A DNA stretch of 64,000 nucleotides from Hydrogenophaga aromaticivorans (GTDB lineage Bacteria > Pseudomonadota > Gammaproteobacteria > Burkholderiales > Burkholderiaceae_C). The translations under genes were made by a program, and so were the position numbers. Below, in pieces: positions 59,437 through 64,000 of the stretch. A model generated the notes under the pieces. The model searched no databases. It saw nothing but the letters and a program-made list of their open reading frames with translations, and was not told the DNA's origin. The DNA lies in contig NZ_VYGV01000025.1 of NCBI RefSeq assembly GCF_013387465.1, forward strand, positions 109,518 through 173,517. Direction: 5' to 3'. The first letter of the stretch is position 1; each line of letters starts with the position of its first letter.

Positions 59437-61674
59437 TCAAGCGAGTTTGAACGGCAGCTCGCGCAGCGGCTTGCCGGTCAGGCGCGCCACCGCATTGGCG
59501 AAGGCCGGCGCCAGCGGCGGCAGGCCCGGTTCGCCCATGCCGGTGGGCGGGTCGGCGCTGGGCACGGTGTGCACGCTGATGGCCGGCATGTCGGTCATGC
59601 GCGCCACCGTGTAGTCGCCAAAGTTCTGCTGCTCGACCACGCCGTCCTTGAGCGTGATGGCCGCCCCCGGCAGGCACATGCCCAGGCCCATCAGGGCCGC
59701 GCCCTGCACCTGCGCCTCCACCGTGCGCGGGTTGACCACCAGGTTGCAGTGCACGCCGGCCGTGACCGTGTGCAGCACCGGCTGGCCGTCTTTCACCGAG
59801 GCTTCGACCACGTAGGCCACCACCGATTCGAAGGACTCGTGCACCGCCACGCCCCAGGCGCGGCCGACGGGCAACTGCTTCTTGCCGTAGCCGCTCTTGT
59901 CCACGGCCAGCTGCAGGGCCGCGCGGTGGCGCGGATGCTCGGCGCCCATGAGCTTCATGCGGTAGGCCACCGGGTCCTGGTTGGTTTCGCGGGCGATCTG
60001 GTCGATCAGCGTTTCCATGACGAAGGCCGTGTGGGTGCTGCCCACGCTGCGCCACCACAGCACCGGCACGTTCTGCTTGGGGTGGTGCACCGTCAGCCGC
60101 ATGGGCAGCGGGTACGGCGCGCGCATGCCCTCCACGGCGGTGATGTCAACGCCGTTCTTGACCATCATCGCCTCGAAGGGCGAACCGGCCAGGATGGACT
60201 GGCCCACGATCACGTGGTCCCAGGCCAGCACCTTGCCTTCCGCATCAAAGCCCACTTGCGCGCGGTGCAGGTGCATGGGGCGGTAGTAGCCACCCTTGAT
60301 GTCGTCCTCGCGGCTCCAGAGCGTGCGCACCGGTACGCGCAGGCCGGCGGCCTGGGCCACCTTGGCGATGCTGCAGGCCTCCACCACGTAGTCGCTGGTG
60401 GGAATGGCGCGGCGCCCAAACCCGCCACCGGCGGACTGCACCAGCACCTTGACCTGCTCGGGCTTGAGGCCCAGCGCATGGGCAGCGGCCATGCCGTCCA
60501 GCCCCGGCATCTGCGAGCCAACCCACAGCGTGGCGCCCTGCTCCGAAAGCTCCACCGTGCAGTTCAGTGGCTCCATGGGCGCGTGCGCCAGGTAGGGGAA
60601 GACGAACTCGGCCTCGATCTTTTTCGGCGCGTTCGCGAGCGGCGCCATGTCGGCGTCGAAGTGTTTCGCGCCGGGCTGGCCGGCCAGTTCGCGGTATTGC
60701 ACCAGCTGCCGGGCGCTGTCCACCTTCTCGACCGCGCTGGTGTCCCATTCGAGCTTGAGCGCGTCGCGCGCGGTCTTGGCCGGCCAGTAACCGTCGGCGA
60801 TCACCGCCACGCCCTCGGCACCGCGGTCCAGCGGCACGCGCAGCACCGCCTTCACGCCCTTGACGGCGCGCGCTACGGTGTCGTCCACCGACTTCAGCTT
60901 CGCGCCGAACACGGGCGGGCGCGCAACCACGGCGGTGAGCTGGCCGGGGCGGCGCACGTCGATGCCGAAGTCCTGCCGGCCGCTGCTCTTGGCGGCGGCG
61001 TCCAGCCGCGTGGTGGGCTGGCCGATCAGGCGGAACTGCTTCGGGTCCTTGAGCGTGACGCTGGCGGGCACCGGCAAGGCCATCGCGGCTTCGGCCAGCT
61101 CGCCGTAGCCCAGGCGCCGGCCACCGGCGCCGAGCACCGCGCCGTTCTGCGTGCGCAGGCTGGCGGCGTCCACGCCCCAGCGCGTGGCGGCCGCCTGCAC
61201 CAGCATGGCCCGGGCGCGGGCGCCCAGCTCGCGGTACTGCGTGAAGCTGTGTTTGATGGAGTTGGAACCGCCGGTGAGGTGCATGCCGAACCGCGGGTCG
61301 GCGTAGGCCATGTCGTTGGTGCCCAGCTGGCTGCGCACCTTGGACCAGTCGGCGTCCAGTTCCTCGGCCAGGATCATGGGCAGCGCGGTCTGCACGCCCT
61401 GGCCGAATTCCAGCCGGTTGACCGTGACGGTGACGATGCCGTCGGGCGCGATGGCCACGAAGGCACCGGGCATCTCCACCGGCTTGAGGGCGGCGGGGGC
61501 AGCGGCGCCCTGGCTGTGCGCGGCCAGCGGGAACAGGCCCAGCGCAAAGCCGCTGGCCGCACCCAGTTTGAGGAAGGTGCGGCGCGGCAGCTCGGCCACG
61601 GGCGCCGGTGCCTGGTCACGCGCCAGCAGGAGCTGCAGCGCGCGGGGGAGTTCTTGCATCGATTGGGTGAACAT
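59437..61674 (-). CDS. Xanthine dehydrogenase-family molybdopterin-binding subunit (IorB-like), Tat-exported
   Basis: 745 residues. A twin-arginine signal, PRRTFLKLGAASGFALGLF, sits at about residues 30-48 after a charged leader, so the enzyme is probably periplasmic or membrane-associated. Molybdopterin motifs include GGGFGRRAI (about 375), APMEPLNCTV (about 320) and the late PPTGMGEPGLPPLAPAFANA with the catalytic-type Glu (about 715). The family (isoquinoline 1-oxidoreductase beta-like aldehyde/heterocycle hydroxylases) uses a small 2Fe-2S partner, here encoded 13 bases upstream. Natural substrate unknown. Confidence 0.9.
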   Translation of the reverse strand: MFTQSMQELPRALQLLLARDQAPAPVAELPRRTFLKLGAASGFALGLFPLAAHSQGAAAPAALKPVEMPGAFVAIAPDGIVTVTVNRLEFGQGVQTALPMILAEELDADWSKVRSQLGTNDMAYADPRFGMHLTGGSNSIKHSFTQYRELGARARAMLVQAAATRWGVDAASLRTQNGAVLGAGGRRLGYGELAEAAMALPVPASVTLKDPKQFRLIGQPTTRLDAAAKSSGRQDFGIDVRRPGQLTAVVARPPVFGAKLKSVDDTVARAVKGVKAVLRVPLDRGAEGVAVIADGYWPAKTARDALKLEWDTSAVEKVDSARQLVQYRELAGQPGAKHFDADMAPLANAPKKIEAEFVFPYLAHAPMEPLNCTVELSEQGATLWVGSQMPGLDGMAAAHALGLKPEQVKVLVQSAGGGFGRRAIPTSDYVVEACSIAKVAQAAGLRVPVRTLWSREDDIKGGYYRPMHLHRAQVGFDAEGKVLAWDHVIVGQSILAGSPFEAMMVKNGVDITAVEGMRAPYPLPMRLTVHHPKQNVPVLWWRSVGSTHTAFVMETLIDQIARETNQDPVAYRMKLMGAEHPRHRAALQLAVDKSGYGKKQLPVGRAWGVAVHESFESVVAYVVEASVKDGQPVLHTVTAGVHCNLVVNPRTVEAQVQGAALMGLGMCLPGAAITLKDGVVEQQNFGDYTVARMTDMPAISVHTVPSADPPTGMGEPGLPPLAPAFANAVARLTGKPLRELPFKLA

Positions 61675-61687
61675 GGTGGGGTCTCCT

Positions 61688-62161
<474 letters not shown>

Positions 62162-62359
62162 GGGGGGTCTCCTGGAAACATGGGGAACGGGGATGCGGGT
62201 TCCCGTGGCCGCAACCCCGGGAAGGGCGCCAGTGTCGTCCCGGGGCCCCGCCCGGCGTTAGCCTGAACCTGCGCCATGTTTGCCCAATCCTGCGAGCGCG
62301 CTGCACAAACGGGCAAGGGCCGATACCATGGCCTGCAGCCCAGCCACGACCCACCCGCC

Positions 62360-63295
62360 ATGCCCGAACCTTCCTCCACCCCACCCGCGCCCGGCGCGCG
62401 CGCCTCCATCGTCCGGCGTTTGCTGGAGCGGGCGATCGACAGCTCGCCGCACATGCCACCCGAGATTCCGGGGCTGATGCTGATCCGCATCGACCAGCCC
62501 TACCTGAACACCTGCAGCGTCTACGAACCCTGCGTGGCCGTGATCGCGCAAGGCAGCAAGCGGATCATGCTGGGCGACGAGACCCTGTGTTACGGCGAAG
62601 ACCGCTACCTGATCACGTCGATGGACCTGCCGGTGAGGTCGGCGGTGGTCGAAGCCAGCGCCGCGCGGCCGTACCTCGGCGTGGCCCTGCGCCTGGACTG
62701 GCGCGAGATCGCCTCGCTGATGCTCGAGTCGCCTGCGGCCCCCGCAGGAACCGTGGCCCGCGACAGCCGCGCCATGACCACCGGCGCGCTCACCGCGCCC
62801 CTGCTCGAAGCCTTCGACCGCCTGCTCGCCCTGCTGGACCAGCCCGAGCACATCCCGGCGCTGGCGCCCCTCATCAAACGCGAGATCCACTACCGCCTGC
62901 TCACGGGTGAAGCCGGTGCGCGTCTGCGCCAGATCGCCACCGTGGACACCCAGAGCCACCAGGTCGCGCGCGCCATCGCCAGCCTGAACGCCCGCTTCAC
63001 CGAGCCGCTGCGGGTCGAGACGCTGGCCCGCGAATCGGGCATGAGCCTCTCGACCTTTCACCACCACTTCAAGACCTTGACGGCCATGAGCCCGCTGCAG
63101 TACCAGAAGCAGCTGCGACTGACCGAGGCGCGCCGCCTCATGCTCTCCGAAGGCATGGAGGCATCCACCGCGGCGTTTCGCGTCGGCTACGAAAGCCCGT
63201 CGCAGTTCAGCCGCGAGTACCGGCGCTCGTTCGGCGCCCCGCCGTCGAAAGACGTGGCCGAGTTCCGCTGGCAACAGGAACCGGTCGCTGCATGA
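62360..63295 (+). CDS. AraC family transcriptional regulator (AraC_N type)
   Basis: 311 residues from ATG 62360; an in-frame ATG 28 codons upstream (62276) is possible. The N-terminal ligand domain (AraC_N, about 25-190) has IPGLMLIRIDQP and YEPCVAVIAQGSKRIMLGDE. Two C-terminal helix-turn-helix units (about 205-300) have LRVETLARESGMSLSTFHHH and AAFRVGYESPSQFSREYRR. It is divergent from the molybdenum hydroxylase operon with about 200 bases between, so it is a likely activator of it. Confidence 0.9.
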   Translation: MPEPSSTPPAPGARASIVRRLLERAIDSSPHMPPEIPGLMLIRIDQPYLNTCSVYEPCVAVIAQGSKRIMLGDETLCYGEDRYLITSMDLPVRSAVVEASAARPYLGVALRLDWREIASLMLESPAAPAGTVARDSRAMTTGALTAPLLEAFDRLLALLDQPEHIPALAPLIKREIHYRLLTGEAGARLRQIATVDTQSHQVARAIASLNARFTEPLRVETLARESGMSLSTFHHHFKTLTAMSPLQYQKQLRLTEARRLMLSEGMEASTAAFRVGYESPSQFSREYRRSFGAPPSKDVAEFRWQQEPVAA

Positions 63296-63317
63296 TCCGC
63301 CGGGGTTGCCCCGGCCC

Positions 63318-64000
63318 TTACCGCGCCGCCACCTCGCGCACCGCCGCCAGAAATGCCCCGAGCGCCGACTGGTCGCGCCCGGTGCGCCAGAGGCAGTGCG
63401 TGTCGTAGGGCGCGAGCGGCTGGGCCAGCGGCACGAAAGCCACACCGGGCAGGCCGGCCTGCTGCAGCGCGGCCGGCACCAGGCCCACGCCCAGCCCCTG
63501 CGCGATGACCGAGACCACGCTCAGCCAGTGCCGCAGTTCAAACGCCAGCGACGGCTCGAAACCCGCGTCCGCGCAGGCCGCGAGGATGCGGTCGTGGTAG
63601 TCGGGTGAGACGGCGCGCATCACGATGGCGAAGGCCTCGCCTTTCAGCTGATCGAGCGACAGGACTTTTGCGTTCGCCAGCGGATGGCCTGAAGGCAGGC
63701 AGGCCATGAACGGCTGGCTCGACACCAGGATCTGCGAGAAGCCCGCCGGCACGCGCGTGGTGTGCACGAAACCCAGGTCCAGCCGGTCGTGCACCAGCTC
63801 CACCAGCTGCTCGCTGCTGGAGAGTTCACGCAGTGCCAGCCGCAGTTTGGGGTGCGCGGCGGCAAAGTCGCGCAGCACCTGCGGCAGGCCACGGTAGAGC
63901 ACGGTGCCGGCAAAGCCGATCTGCAACTGCCCGGCGAGCCCCTGCCCCACGTCGCGCGCCTCGCGCGCCGCCAGCGCCGCCTGCTCCAGCAGCGCCTGCG
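63318..64000 (-). CDS. LysR family transcriptional regulator (5' partial)
   Basis: The C-terminal 227 residues are present; the helix-turn-helix lies beyond the window edge. The effector domain starts LAGQLQIGFAGTVLYRGLPQ, has RELSSSEQLVELVHDRLDLG and later VVSVIAQGLGVGLVPAALQQ, all typical of LysR co-inducer domains (CatM/BenM-like). The coding frame is open to 64000. Convergent with the AraC gene (22 bases apart). Target genes are probably outside the window. Confidence 0.9.
   Translation of the reverse strand, partial: QALLEQAALAAREARDVGQGLAGQLQIGFAGTVLYRGLPQVLRDFAAAHPKLRLALRELSSSEQLVELVHDRLDLGFVHTTRVPAGFSQILVSSQPFMACLPSGHPLANAKVLSLDQLKGEAFAIVMRAVSPDYHDRILAACADAGFEPSLAFELRHWLSVVSVIAQGLGVGLVPAALQQAGLPGVAFVPLAQPLAPYDTHCLWRTGRDQSALGAFLAAVREVAAR

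Overview
The window is GC-rich and densely coded. It looks like the chromosome of a Burkholderiales bacterium, most likely Comamonadaceae (Hydrogenophaga/Acidovorax-like). This is inferred from the rpsP-rimM-trmD-rplS, rsgA, orn and PiT neighbourhood, the CobD/CbiB-family protein, and a GC-rich intergenic repeat typical of that group. No rRNA, tRNA, CRISPR array or replication origin was seen.

Positions 1-35700 form one long plus-strand surface-polysaccharide locus (O antigen, capsule or exopolysaccharide). It starts with the tail of rmlC (dTDP-rhamnose), then a GT4 transferase, a bifunctional GDP-mannose enzyme (ManC type), an ABC exporter pair (Wzm/Wzt), a CapK/PaaK-like adenylating enzyme, a polysaccharide deacetylase-like protein, WecB, further glycosyltransferases and a methyltransferase. 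A decayed IS30-family element (about 12932-14013) follows. It borders an AT-rich, probably imported sulfotransferase-like gene with a frameshifted 3' end. Next come two rhamnan-synthesis-F-type proteins (one fused to a GT4 domain), more GT4 enzymes, a second sulfotransferase-like gene, a histidine phosphatase and an unrecognised protein. The locus ends with a GtrB-like GT2, an acyltransferase, a reductase / phosphoglycosyl transferase / WbpM-type dehydratase trio that probably makes and loads the first sugar, a SAF-domain oxidoreductase and an OafA-type O-acetyltransferase with SGNH domain. A strong bidirectional terminator closes it.

Positions 35800-50000 are mainly housekeeping: a DEAD-box helicase, PiT phosphate transporter, oligoribonuclease, M48 protease, PhhB-type dehydratase, RsgA, CobD/CbiB-like protein, CoA-type Nudix hydrolase, the rpsP-rimM-trmD-rplS operon, a GNAT acetyltransferase, a TM2-like protein and an auxin-efflux-carrier-family transporter. 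A nested palindromic MITE-like element lies at 44981-45251. Five copies of a GC-rich REP-like repeat sit between genes.

Positions 50069-56051 are a zinc-homeostasis region. A Zur-like regulator heads a minus-strand operon with an ABC ATPase, an FtsX-type permease, a small Cys-rich exported protein and a DUF3299 protein. The divergent plus-strand operon is znuCBA. Two near-identical palindromic operators lie between them.

Positions 56125-64000 hold an EamA transporter, msrA, and a minus-strand molybdenum-hydroxylase operon (2Fe-2S subunit, Tat-exported molybdopterin subunit, XdhC, MobA-like transferase). A divergent AraC regulator and a LysR gene running off the window end complete the region.
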